A stretch of DNA of 64,000 nt from Prasinococcaceae sp. CCMP 1430. Taxonomy: Eukaryota; Prasinodermophyta; Palmophyllophyceae; Prasinococcales; Prasinococcaceae. Below are positions 53,338-62,855 of this stretch, in pieces. Where the stretch lies: the NCBI GenBank assembly GCA_013416795.1, contig RQSC01000116.1:70363-134362 (forward strand). The letters are read 5' to 3'. Position numbers and translations under genes: made by a program. The notes under the pieces were generated by a model. It had not been told where the DNA came from, searched no databases, and saw only the letters and a program-made list of their open reading frames with translations. Within the stretch, counting starts at the first letter, position 1. Every line of letters begins with the position of its first letter.

Positions 53338-54989
53338 CTAAGCCCCACCAACGCTCTCGATCACGTTGAAGGCCGTCCCAGCGGTGAGGAGGACGACGCC
53401 CACGGCGACACACAACGCCGGCAGCATGAGTGCGAAGAAGAGACCGCCCGAGCTGAGTGGCGGCGTGCGCTCCCATAGCAGCTTGTAGTGTGCCGCGCCG
53501 GGTAAAACGTAGATGAGCGCGCTGGCGCACACGCTCGAGGTGATGCCGATAACCAGATGAAGGGAGTCTGTGACCGACGCCAGGGCGAGTGAGCCGAGGA
53601 CGAGCGCGAGAGTGGTCCCGTAAAAGGCGAGCGACCGCCCGTCTTGCTCCATGGCGCCCGCACGGAGCAGCACCGAGCGCGCCACGAGGAAGCGTAGAGG
53701 CAGCGCGAGGCACAGCTGCAGCGCGAGCGCGCCCCGCGCCACGAGCACGACGGGGGTGTGCGCCAGCGAGTCAAGCACGTTGTCGGCTATGTCTCCACCG
53801 CACAGCGACAGGTAGCCAACCACCATGATGACGAAGTAGTTGGCGAGCACCCCCACTTTGGAAAGCGCGATCAGGGTGCGCACGCGAGCGCGCGTGGGCG
53901 CGCGCAACGAGGCGCGCACGGGCACGAACGACCACGCCGAGTTGAGTGCGAAGGCGAACAATGGCACGGCGCCCATGTATGCCCCCGGAGACTCCGGCCA
54001 CATCCGCAGCGCGCCGGTGTCGCCACCGCATACCTCGAGCGCGCCGCCAGGCGACCATTTAGCGCTGACGACCACCACGAACGTGATGAAGAGCGCGGCC
54101 ACCGATCCAAGCGTGCTCACAGGCTTGAGGAACGACAGGCTTCGCAAACAACTCAGTGGCAGCACAAGAAGGCACGTCACCACAGCGAGAAGCACTCGCC
54201 GGTCGGCCTCCCACAGGGGGTGGCCGTTCGGTAGCAACGCGTTCAACAGCAGGCGCAGCTCCTCGCTAGCGATGAGCATAAAGGCGACCGCGCCGCCGAA
54301 GGCGTACACGGCAAGCATGAGATCGGCCGCCTCGCGCGCTCGAGCGCCCAGCGTCGCCTCGACGAGCTGCGCACGCGCGCGCGTGGGCGCACGCACGCCA
54401 GCATCCGTTGGGGTGAGTTTGCGAGGCGTTGGTTGTCAGTCGGCAACCGGCGCGTCAGAGGGTCTTGGCGGGCTGAGCAAGCACGCGCTGGCATGCGCGG
54501 GCGCCATCGCTCACCTCGCCGTACGTGCGTGCGCGCGTCCCCCGCGCAGCCGCGTCGAGCGCGTGCAGCGTGTACGCGCCGAGAACGCCGAGTGCGCCGA
54601 GCGTCACGCAGCCGCCAGCGAGACCTACGGTGCTGAGTGCGTACGGGAGCGTCAACTGGCCGGCGCCGAGCATGCTCATGCACACGTTGGCCACCGCACC
54701 GGGGAGAGAGTCGCCCCGCGCCTGCGAGTCCGCGTGAGCGCGCGTGTGCGAGAGGCGCGGAGGTGGCGCGCGGGCAGTGTCAGAGCTGGATTCGGTCGCG
54801 CCGGCTGCTCTCTGCCCCCGTCACTCCCTCCCTTCTCTTCTCCCTCTGTCTATGGCGCGCGCGCACCTCCTCCTCTTGCACGCCGGCGCCATCGCCGCCC
54901 GGCGCGAGCAGCGGCGTTGTCTCCGCGCCGCCGCGTGCTTCCGGCGCCACGCCGTTCTCTTCGTCGCGCGCGCCGCCCGCACGCGCCAT
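53338..54989 (-). CDS. Amino-acid transporter of the AAAP/SLC38 type, three exons
   Basis: Exons 54989-54867, 54721-54515 and 54366-53338; all phase 0; 452 residues. A hydrophilic N-terminus (AETTPLLAPGGDG) contains a PLL vacuolar/endosomal-type sorting motif. The first helix reads GAVANVCMSMLGAGQLTLPY, the hallmark of the amino acid/auxin permease family (unwound Gly-x-Gly substrate site). About eleven helices follow, including FGGAVAFMLIASEELRLLLN, FLKPVSTLGSVAALFITFVV, PLFAFALNSAWSFVPVRASL and YFVIMVVGYLSLCGG. It probably cotransports neutral amino acids with H+ or Na+; specificity is not visible. The SNAT-like organisation with a late Gly-rich helix (LIYVLPGAAHYKLLWE) fits SLC38. Introns 145 and 148 bp. 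Confidence 0.87.
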
Positions 54990-55200
54990 ATCGCCAACGC
55001 CGTGAGGCGAGGCGTGAGGCGCGAGGCCTGTGGCACCACACGTTGGCGCGCCCTCCCCCCCTCCCTCCCCCTTCCTTCCCTCCCCTGCCCGGCCCCAACG
55101 CGACGAATGCTTGAACCCTTCACAGTGCTCGCCCGTGGGTTATTGAAACGTAAAATATAGGACTTAATCACATCAAAGGTACGTCATGAATTCATGACCC

Positions 55201-56787
55201 TCACGCCTCCACGGCCTGCAACAGCAGGGCGTCGAGCTCGCCGCCGTCATCCGAGGTGGCGGCAGGGGACCCGTGGGCGTCCTCGACAGTGACGTGTGCT
55301 TCGAGCACGAGGGCACCGTCGTTGGCGTCGGCAAAGATGCGCGCGGTCGAGTGCGACAGATATTCTGGGAAGCCCCAGTCCTTGCCCTCGGTGAAAACGT
55401 GCTCGCTGGTGAGCACGTGCGACGTCGGAGCCTCGATGCGCAAGAAACCGTTGGCGGCGGGATCATTCGGAGGCCCGTCGCTGCCGCTGCTGCCACCGGC
55501 ACCGTTGCCCGCGCTGCGCGCACCACCGTGGGCGCATTGTACAGGCGCAGCGTGCGAGTCGGGCCCGCCGTCCTCGCCGACCGCGAGATCGCTCTTGACA
55601 GGGAGGCAACCCAGGCGCGAGACGCGTGCAGCGTAGCACTTGCCGCAGAGGTCAAAGTCAGACATGGCAGTGCCCTTGTAGCGCTCGGTGAGGGGGTACT
55701 CCCCGCAGTCGTCGCATGTGGATAGCAGGTGGTACTGCTGCGAAAGCTCAGGCTCCGCGTTGCCGGCCGCGGTGAGCGGCGCGTTGTGGCATACCGCCAG
55801 CGAGAAGAAAGCGCGCACCGGCTTCGCAGCGCCTGCTGCGCGTCTGCGCTCGAATCTGCGCTTGCTCGCGCGCTTGCCCTTGCTCCCGCCCTCGCCCGCG
55901 CCCTCGGTCGCGGGCACCTCTCCGCCGCCGCCGTCAGCAGGTGCCAACCGTTCGAGGAAGAGGGAGATGCAGCTTTCGCCCTGGTCGTCATCTTCCATGA
56001 GCGCGGAGCCCGGGCGCGGTGTCGCGTTGGGATAGAGCACGAGCCGCCAGCGATGGCCGCCCGCGACGAACGGCGGGCTGTGCAGCCGCCTGGGAGCGCC
56101 CTCGGCCTGGATGCGCGCCCCGAAGAAGTCGGGTATGCGCCACTTGAAGCACGAGAGGAAGAACATGAGCGCGCCCGTAACGCGATACCCGCGGTGCACC
56201 CAGTCGCGAGGCGCGATTTGCGCGAGCCGAGGACGGCTGAGCCGCGCCACCCACAGCACGCTGAGCGCGCGCTCGTGCTGCAGCAGCCGCTGCCGCGAGC
56301 CGGTGTGCCACATGCACGCGCACGCAAGTTCGGGCAGGAAGAACTTTGCAGCTGCGGCCGCGCCCTCGATCTGCGCGGCGCGCGCCTCAGCCTCCTCGTG
56401 GCGGTGGTCGCGCGTGCTGCACGCGTGGGCGCCGCTCAGGATGCGCTGCGTCGTCTCGTCGTCGTGCCACACGCGGTCGTCGTTCTCTCCCCCGCAGAGC
56501 TCCTGCCAGAACGCAATGAGCTCGCGCATGCCATCCACGGGGCGCAGAGCAGCCGCGAGCAGCCTGCCGGAGCCCTCGGATGTCTCCTCGCTCCACGCGC
56601 CGCCCGGCAGTAGCGCTGCGCCAGCCACATCGCCGCCGCACCGCAGGAACGCTCGCACAGCGCGCGCCGCCGAGTTGGAGCACAGCGCAAGCCGCGCGAG
56701 GTCGGGGGGATCGAGGAACGAGCACACCGCGAGCGCCACCGGCCCTGCTTCGAGCATGACATCGCCCCAGCTCTGTGTGACGACCAT
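55201..56787 (-). CDS. F-box protein with MATH-like domain split by a ZZ-like zinc finger
   Basis: 528 residues, intronless, from ATG 56787. The N-terminal F-box-like helix set is LAVCSFLDPPDLARLALCSN. A helical middle region contains LACACMWHTGSRQRLLQHER. A MATH-like first half follows near residue 250 (FVAGGHRWRLVLYPNA; ESCISLFLERLAPADG). A basic linker (SKGKRASKRRFERRR) and more sheet (VRAFFSLAVCHNAP) come next. Then a ZZ-like finger at about residues 355-390 (STCDDCGEYPLTERYKGT; DFDLCGKCYAARVS) with CxxC...CxxC. The MATH second half closes the protein (HVFTEGKDWGFPEYLSHSTA; ALVLEAHVTVED). Likely an SCF-type substrate adaptor. The domain assignments rest on motif reading and should be tested structurally. 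Confidence 0.7.
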   Translation of the reverse strand: MVVTQSWGDVMLEAGPVALAVCSFLDPPDLARLALCSNSAARAVRAFLRCGGDVAGAALLPGGAWSEETSEGSGRLLAAALRPVDGMRELIAFWQELCGGENDDRVWHDDETTQRILSGAHACSTRDHRHEEAEARAAQIEGAAAAAKFFLPELACACMWHTGSRQRLLQHERALSVLWVARLSRPRLAQIAPRDWVHRGYRVTGALMFFLSCFKWRIPDFFGARIQAEGAPRRLHSPPFVAGGHRWRLVLYPNATPRPGSALMEDDDQGESCISLFLERLAPADGGGGEVPATEGAGEGGSKGKRASKRRFERRRAAGAAKPVRAFFSLAVCHNAPLTAAGNAEPELSQQYHLLSTCDDCGEYPLTERYKGTAMSDFDLCGKCYAARVSRLGCLPVKSDLAVGEDGGPDSHAAPVQCAHGGARSAGNGAGGSSGSDGPPNDPAANGFLRIEAPTSHVLTSEHVFTEGKDWGFPEYLSHSTARIFADANDGALVLEAHVTVEDAHGSPAATSDDGGELDALLLQAVEA

Positions 56788-57906
56788 GCGCTGGGTGGGC
56801 CACGCTGCGGCTGCATCGCCGCCGCACGCCGCCGTGCTCGCCGCTGCACTGCTGCGCGCGCCGGCGCTCACCGATTACAACAACACCGAGAACTCGACTC
56901 CAGCCTGCTGTCGGCGGTCGCCGTGAAACACACCCTCTTTTACACACCCACCCACCCCGCCACGCGCCGCTCGACGGTGCGGCAGCCGCCGCCTCCGCCC
57001 GTCGTCGCTGTGGCGCCCCGCGCGCATCGCCCGCGCTGCACGCGCCTGCGCTGGAAAGATTTTTTTGCGCGCCTCGCACCGGCCTCGCCTCTCGCTCGCC
57101 TCATCACACGTCACCGTCGTCGCGCGCGCGCGGATTCCGACTCGTATCGGCGCACGCATCCACTCTGCGCGCGGGCCGTTTTTCCCCCCGCCCCGACAAC
57201 CGCGGGAGCGCGAACGAAACGGAACCGCGCGGCCCGCGCCGGACGGGACCGAGCGCATGCCGGCCGGCAGCGCGAATCCGCGGAACGCCCGCGCGCCAAA
57301 CGCGATTCGTCCGCGGATTTCGCCCGACGCCGACGTGGCGCGCGCCACTCATCGCGCCCGGCGTTCGCGCGGGATTTTTGTTCGGCGTCGCAGATCAAAT
57401 CCCCTGCGCGCGAGGACGCCGCGACGCCCGCCCGCCGGGCGGCGAACGGTTTCCTACCTATCGATGAATGAGCGCTCGGTCAGTCGGCGGCGATGGCACG
57501 GACGCGAGATCTTTCCCGCGCGTGCGCAAAAAAAAAAAAAAGGCCCAGAAGGATTTCGTAGCGGTTTGCTCTGCGCAGGGTTCAGGATTCGGACTGAAGG
57601 GGAGTATGATGGTACTCTGACCTGAGCCTTTGAGGCCGCGCTGGAGGCAGGTTCGGGTTTTCATTATATGCTGCCAATTTGATGTGCTTCCCGCGGTTTC
57701 TCTGGGTGAACGCAGTGCGTGCACCCTGGGCGGCGGCGGTTTTCGTGGTCCGGTCCGAGAATTCGAACGGCTCGTGTTCGTAACGAAACGGGAAACGGGA
57801 TCCGGGCGCGAAGCCGCTGCGGACGGCCTGTGGGCGGGCGGGGGAAGAGGGGGGCGCCTGCCTCTCCAGTCCTCATCCGGACAGGACGGCCCCTCGGCGC
57901 GCCTCA
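56788..57906. other. 1.1-kb spacer, largest gene-free stretch
   Basis: Between the F-box gene start and the stop of the oxygenase-GST gene (both minus). GC-rich with a T-run (57060-57066) and an A-run (57529-57541). Two TCCGCGGA-type palindromic cores occur (about 57277 in AATCCGCGGAAC and about 57310 in GTCCGCGGATTT), sharing the centre of the palindrome found upstream of accA. No coding frame with conserved content. Confidence 0.45.
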
Positions 57907-59893
57907 TCAAGGATACCTCCACTTGTAGCCTGGATCCTTGGTCTCGTCCTTGATGGAATCGAACTGGCCCGCGCGCTCGGCGGCCTCGAAGTGCTCGACG
58001 ATGTCGTCACGCACGCGCGCGAACGCCTCGTCCTGCGAGAGGCGCCCGAACCACTCGGCCAGCTTTGGGAAATGCTCGCGCTCCTCGAATACGCGCGGCC
58101 AGTCGAACACGCGCGGAAGCATGAAGTACATGAAGACGGCCGTCGGGTACCACGTGAAGTCGGCCAACGTGAGCGCCGCGCCCGCCAGGTAGGGGCCTCG
58201 GACCTGCTCCTCGAGCCACTGCAGCTGCTTCCAAATCTCGCGGAGCTTGGCCGCGCGGGTGGCCCTAAACGAGCGGCGCGCGCGCGCCGGCGTTGACGCG
58301 GGCGCGTGAGCACGAGTGTGCGAGCACATGCACGGCGTCGCGCGGCGCAAGGAAGTCGCCGCCCATCCGCGGGCGCGAAGAGCCGCGCGCGCACGCGCGC
58401 GCGCGCGAGCCGCACCTGTCCATCGCACGCCACGGCGGGCAGAACGGTGTCTCGTACGGCGCCAGATACATGGCGCCCTGCGTGTGTGAGAACCCCGGCT
58501 GCGTGGAGTTCGGGCTCGCTATGTACGTGTCGTGAATGCGAATGAGCAGGCGCACCAACGCGCGCTCTTCCGCTGCGCCGGGCGTGAAGCTCTCGGCGGC
58601 GCCCTGTCCCGCGAATTTGTCCTCGAGGTAGTCGAGGATCACCGCGGACTCGATGAGCGGACCCCCGTAGGCGTCGAGCAGTGCCGGCACCTTTCGCAGC
58701 GGGTTGATCCTCCCGAACTCCTCCGTCTGCAGGTCGTCGTATTTGACCATGGTGGTCTGCACAGCGCCCTCGGGCAGCCCCTTCTTGCTCAGCCATAGCC
58801 GCACGCGGGCCGCGTTGTTCGAGTGCTTCATGTCGAAGAAGTGCGGCGGGCGCTCGTGCGCAAAGCTCGCCACCGTGCGCACCTCGATTGAGCGGCGCGG
58901 GCGCGCGTCGGCGGGCGCGGTGGGGTCGCTGAACGCGGTGTGGTACGTGAATCTGGTGCCGTCGTGTTCCGCGGCCTCGCGGCTGTCATACACCTTGAAG
59001 ACCAGCGCCTCGTCCGCAGTCATCTGAGGGTAAAAGAACCACTTGTGGTGGTCCCCGTGCTGCAACGCCAGGTTCTCGCCCACGCGCTCCGGAAATACCA
59101 TCTTGTAAGGGATGGCCTCGCTCGCGCGCACGCTGCGCGCGTCGCACATGGCCAGTGGGTCCTGCTGCACCGGCGCATCGGCATCCACGCTGCGCCACAC
59201 GTTGATGAAGGCGTAACGGCCGCGCAGCACCGCCGCCCGCTCCGACGAATCCAGGGCTGCGCCACCGCCGCTCGCGCCGTCCTCGACGCGCCCCAGCTGC
59301 TCCACAATCTGCCGCAGCCTTGCGGGCGCCGAGGCCGCGCTGTAGTCGCAGTGGACGCGCCGCACGGCCGCCGCAGACTTGGAGGCGTCGCCGAGCACGT
59401 TGAGCGACTGCGCCCCGTCGCCACCAGCGCGAGCCTGTGCGGGTCGGCCCTCGCGCAGCGTGTGGTCGAACACAAGCACGCGCTCGCAGCCGGTGGCCGC
59501 CTTGACGAGCGCCTCGACCTCTGGGTAGTACACCGTGCGCACCTTTGCGGGGTCTCTAAAGTCGTCCGGGCCGCACATGGCGCTGCGCTGCGTGCGCAGC
59601 TCGAACCCGCGCGACTCGAGCGTCGCCTCGGGCACCAGAGCGCGCGCATCGCGAACGCGTACTTTGTGTCGCTCGTGCTCGTCGACGAGGTCTGAGGTGT
59701 CGGCGCCGTCAGCAGGCGCAATGTAGCGTCCGACGGCGCGGCCCGAGCCAGCCGGCGGCGGCGGAGCCTGGTAGTCGAGCTCCGCTAGCACGTCGCGCGG
59801 GCCGCCCGCTCCCGGCGAGGACCCGTTCGAGTAGCGCGCCCGCGCCTGCGCCCCCGGGCGTTCGGGCAGATTTTTTTGCGTCGGTGCGCGCAT
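57907..59893 (-). CDS. Fusion: CmcJ/AsaB-type 2OG-Fe(II) oxygenase-like domain + glutathione S-transferase, two exons
   Basis: Exons 59893-58416 and 58264-57907 (151-bp intron); 611 residues. Residues 30-330 match the CmcJ/AsaB/NvfI oxygenase family: VRRVHCDYSAASAPARLRQI (metal-binding HxD at about 181/183), RYAFINVWRSVDADAPVQQD, PLAMCDARSVRASEAIPYKM, LQHGDHHKWFFYPQMTADEA, VFKVYDSREAAEHDG, FTYHTAFSDP (distal His about 318) and RRSIEVRTVAS. Residues 350-611 are a complete soluble GST: MKHSNNAARVRLWLSKKGLP, NPLRKVPALLDAYGGPLIES (cis-Pro and Glu-Ser glutathione site), AVILDYLEDKF, and an all-helical C-terminus with GPYLAGAALTLADFTWYPTA (N-capping Asp). Oxygenation and thiol conjugation by one polypeptide are suggested. 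The intron lies in the GST half. Confidence 0.85.
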
Positions 59894-59920
59894 CGCTGCA
59901 GCGGAAGGGAGGGCGGCGAG
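59894..59920. promoter_or_regulatory. 27-bp space between divergent start codons
   Basis: Only 27 bases separate ATG 59893 (minus) and ATG 59921 (plus). Transcription must start within the coding sequence of the partner, or the true starts lie further in. The sequence is purine-rich on the + strand. Confidence 0.5.
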
Positions 59921-62173
59921 ATGGGCTCGGCCGGGCTCGCGCGGGAGCAGTGCGCTAGCGTGCACGCGGCGTCGATGGCGCTGGTCGCGCTCGGTGCTGC
60001 CGCGTTCGTGTCCGCGGCGCTGCACAGGGGCGAGCACCCCGCCTGCGGCGGGGTTGGCAATGCGGCGTGCTTCGACTCCTACGAGCTCTCGCGAGCCCAC
60101 AACGCGACCCGGGCAGCGGTGGCTGACGTGAGCGCCCCCCGCGCTGGGGCGGCGCTCGTCTCGGCGGGTGTGGCGCTCACGTACGGCGTCGGTGGTTCGC
60201 TCTCGCACGGCGCCGCGTGGCGACTGTTCCAGCCCCTCAAGGGGGGCGAACGCTTCGTGATGCTGCAAACAGCCGCGTGGCTCTGCTTTGCCGCTGTGCT
60301 GCTTGCTGCCGCCGCGCCGCGAGCTGTCCTGGGGCCGCTGAGTGGCACGATGCACCTCGCGGGGGGCACAGCGGGCCTCGTGTGTGAGGTCCTCATGTTG
60401 GCGAGCGTGCTATGCTTTGACCGCACCAAGGGTGCCATCATCATCGAGCCGAGGCGCGCGCGGCGCGATCGCCGGCTGAAGCTCGTGGCAAGAGCAGCCG
60501 AGGCGAGGCACAGGCGCGTGCTCAGCGCGGACGCGGACGAGGCGCTGCGCACGGGCGGCAGGTTCCCTCGCGCGCGCGCCGTGCTCGTGGCCGCGTGCCA
60601 TTTGCTCGCGGTCGCGGCCGCCGCGCTGCTCGTGTGTGCAGCGCGAGCGAGCGTCGTCCCCGACCCTGGCTTTCGCATGCCGGTGCGGCCGTGGGTGAGT
60701 GCTGGGATGGCCGCGGCCACCATGCTCGTCGCCCTCACGATCACGCACGGCCTCGTCGGCTGGCTGCGCTATCGAGATGGCTGGGCGGGCTTTTTCCAGC
60801 CCTTTGCGGGAGGCGCGCACTACGTGTTGTGCCAGATTCTGGCGTGGACGCTCGCCTCCGTCTGCCTTTGCGCGCTCGCGGCCGGGGCCACGACGGCGAG
60901 GCCGCACTCGGCGCTCATGCTCGCGGCCGCGACGGGGTTGCTCAGCGAGGTGGCGCTGGCTGCCAGCCTCGTGTACTACACGCCGACGCACCGCGGTGAG
61001 CTGCCGAAGCCGGGCGGGGCCCGTGCCCGCCCGCAGCTCGGCCTGGGCGCCGCACTCGCTCGCGCGACGAGGGTGGCGATCGCATGGAGCGCTGTGTGCG
61101 CGTTGTACTCGTCGCCGTACGCCGCCATGTTCGTTTTCATCGGGCCGCTGCTGGTTCTTCCCCCATCGACGTCGCTGCCTCTCGTCGCGGTGATGGCGGC
61201 GACGTACTTTCCGGCCGTACTTATGTCGACGGCGCCGTCGACCGGGGCTCGCGAGTGGCCGTGGCTGCAGGGCGTCATAGGCGGATGCTTCGACGCCGCC
61301 GCCGAGTGCTACTTCGACGGAGTGCACGTCGTGCGCGTGCCGGACGCGCCATTGCAGTCCGGCGCGGGCGCGGATGCGAGCGCCGCCCTCGACCGCGGCG
61401 AAGGGATGGCGGGCGCCCGCCCGCCGGCGCCGATCGGAGAAGCGCCTCTTCCCGACCAAGCCATTTTTGGCTTTCACCCACATGGGCTGTTGCCGGCGAC
61501 GGCGGCATGGTTGAAAATGACGTCAGCGTGGAAGCGAGCGGTCCCGGCGTCTTCGCCGCCCGTCACTCTGGCGGCCTCGCCACCATTCGCTGGACCCATC
61601 CTCCGAGACCTGCTGTGTTGGGGCGGCGTGCGCGAGGTGAGCTCGCCCAGTTTCTCGAGGGCGCTGGATGAAGGCCGGTCGGTGCTGCTGTGTCCCGGTG
61701 GGCAGACCGAGCTCTTGATGCAGAGTGCACGCGACCCCGGCGACGGCTCCACCGAGATGGTTCTGGACGCAAGCCGACAGGGATTCCTGCGCAAGGCCAT
61801 CGAGGCGCAGGTGCCGGTCATACCAACGTTCGTCATCGGCGAGCGCCTCCTTATCCACAACCTCATCGTGGTGCGCTGGCTCCAGAAGCTCGCTTATCGT
61901 GTGATTGGCTTCCCCATCCCTTTCGTCCCCGTCGGCATGGCAGGCGTGCTCCCTTTCCCGCGTCGGACCCGGATGATCGCTCTGGTCGGCGACCCTTTGT
62001 ATCCACCCCCGCCCCCAGCGGACGCTGACAGCTTGGCGGCGGCCATTAAGGTCATGCACACGGCGTACTACGACCGCCTCGAAAGCATGTATGCCGCACA
62101 CGCGCACCTCAACGCGCAGCAGCCCCTCAGGCTGGTGAGAGACAAGGCGTCGCTCGAGGAGGAGCTGCGGTGA
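59921..62173 (+). CDS. DGAT2-family acyltransferase with two extra N-terminal membrane modules
   Basis: 750 residues, intronless, from ATG 59921. The C-terminal about 370 residues are DGAT2-like: a hydrophobic entry helix, FGFHPHGLLPATAAWLKMTS (catalytic HPHG about 519-522), LLCWGGVREVS, VLLCPGGQTELLMQSARDPG, DASRQGFLRKAIEAQVPVIP, TFVIGERLL and FPIPFVPVGMAGVLPFPRR. These enzymes acylate diacylglycerol (triacylglycerol synthesis) or alcohols at the ER. Ahead of it lie two related membrane units: AAWRLFQPLKGGERFVMLQT with AAWLCFAAVLL, and WAGFFQPFAGGAHYVLCQIL with AWTLASVCLCAL. Both end in a helix before a basic loop (SVLCFDRTKG; SLVYYTPTHRG). Standard DGAT2 has about 330-390 residues and only one or two N-terminal helices, so this duplication is notable. 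Confidence 0.9.
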   Translation: MGSAGLAREQCASVHAASMALVALGAAAFVSAALHRGEHPACGGVGNAACFDSYELSRAHNATRAAVADVSAPRAGAALVSAGVALTYGVGGSLSHGAAWRLFQPLKGGERFVMLQTAAWLCFAAVLLAAAAPRAVLGPLSGTMHLAGGTAGLVCEVLMLASVLCFDRTKGAIIIEPRRARRDRRLKLVARAAEARHRRVLSADADEALRTGGRFPRARAVLVAACHLLAVAAAALLVCAARASVVPDPGFRMPVRPWVSAGMAAATMLVALTITHGLVGWLRYRDGWAGFFQPFAGGAHYVLCQILAWTLASVCLCALAAGATTARPHSALMLAAATGLLSEVALAASLVYYTPTHRGELPKPGGARARPQLGLGAALARATRVAIAWSAVCALYSSPYAAMFVFIGPLLVLPPSTSLPLVAVMAATYFPAVLMSTAPSTGAREWPWLQGVIGGCFDAAAECYFDGVHVVRVPDAPLQSGAGADASAALDRGEGMAGARPPAPIGEAPLPDQAIFGFHPHGLLPATAAWLKMTSAWKRAVPASSPPVTLAASPPFAGPILRDLLCWGGVREVSSPSFSRALDEGRSVLLCPGGQTELLMQSARDPGDGSTEMVLDASRQGFLRKAIEAQVPVIPTFVIGERLLIHNLIVVRWLQKLAYRVIGFPIPFVPVGMAGVLPFPRRTRMIALVGDPLYPPPPPADADSLAAAIKVMHTAYYDRLESMYAAHAHLNAQQPLRLVRDKASLEEELR

Positions 62174-62561
62174 CCGGCGGGCGGCGCTCGCCCCCTCCGC
62201 CGCGACGCCCATGTACTGTACATACATTTCAGTGCGCACTTCTGTCTGCTCTGTAGTCCTACAGAGGTCAACTTTAAAATCGTACGCCTCGCCAGGCGGA
62301 TTTGCGCCCGCCTAAAAATCGTTCCAGCGCGCGCCGCTTCGCCAGGGCGCCCAGTTCTACCCGCGCTACTCATAGAGCATTTTCGCACCCCCGCCGCTGC
62401 AGCGAGGCGCCGTCGGCGGCGGGGGGCCAAAATTCAAAAATGCGCGCATAAAATGCAAAATAATGATTTTAATCTAAAAGTTCCCCTTCGGCGCGCGCGC
62501 TGAATGCGCGCAGCGCCGCGGCGCCGTCTGCCAGCGCGCCAGCGGCGTCTGCCAGCGCGCC
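62174..62561. other. 3' spacer before transposon remnants
   Basis: 388 bp. TGTAC (62212) and TGTACA (62217-62222), 40-45 nt after the DGAT2-like stop, are likely 3'-end signals. An AT-rich patch spans 62430-62480, then GCCAGCGCGCC repeats occur near 62528-62562 at the transposase end. No gene. Confidence 0.45.
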
Positions 62562-62855
62562 CTAGTACTTGGTGTAGCCGCCGTGCGCCTTCACCACCGC
62601 GCGCAGGCGGTTGGGGAGGCTCTTGAGATGCCTCTCAAGCCTGTCCGCCGGGTAATTCGCCCATTGCTTCAGGCACGCCGCCTTCAGCTCTGCCTGCGTG
62701 CGCGGCGGCTTGCGCATCGCCGCGATGGCCAGCGCCAGCTCGGCCCAGATGTTCTCGATCACGTTCAGATCGTTCGAGTTCGGCGGGAAGCGCAGCCTCG
62801 GCCGCTTCGTCGCGGTGCCCACGGGCTCGGGCCCTGTGATGAGCAGCGTCCCTTA
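62562..62855 (-). pseudogene. Tc1/mariner-type transposase, C-terminal remnant
   Basis: The frame from about 62822 to the stop at 62562 reads RPRLRFPPNSNDLNVIENIW, AELALAIAAMRKP, LKQWANYPADRLERHLKSLP and NRLRAVVKAHGGYTKY. This is the end of a DD34-type transposase: the PxxSxDLNxIENxW block around the last catalytic acidic residue, and the terminal SxxxRxxAVxxxxGxxTKY. Upstream catalytic parts are absent, cut off where the copia-like repeat begins (62855). A dead copy. It shares the GC-rich composition of its surroundings, suggesting an old insertion. Confidence 0.82.
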
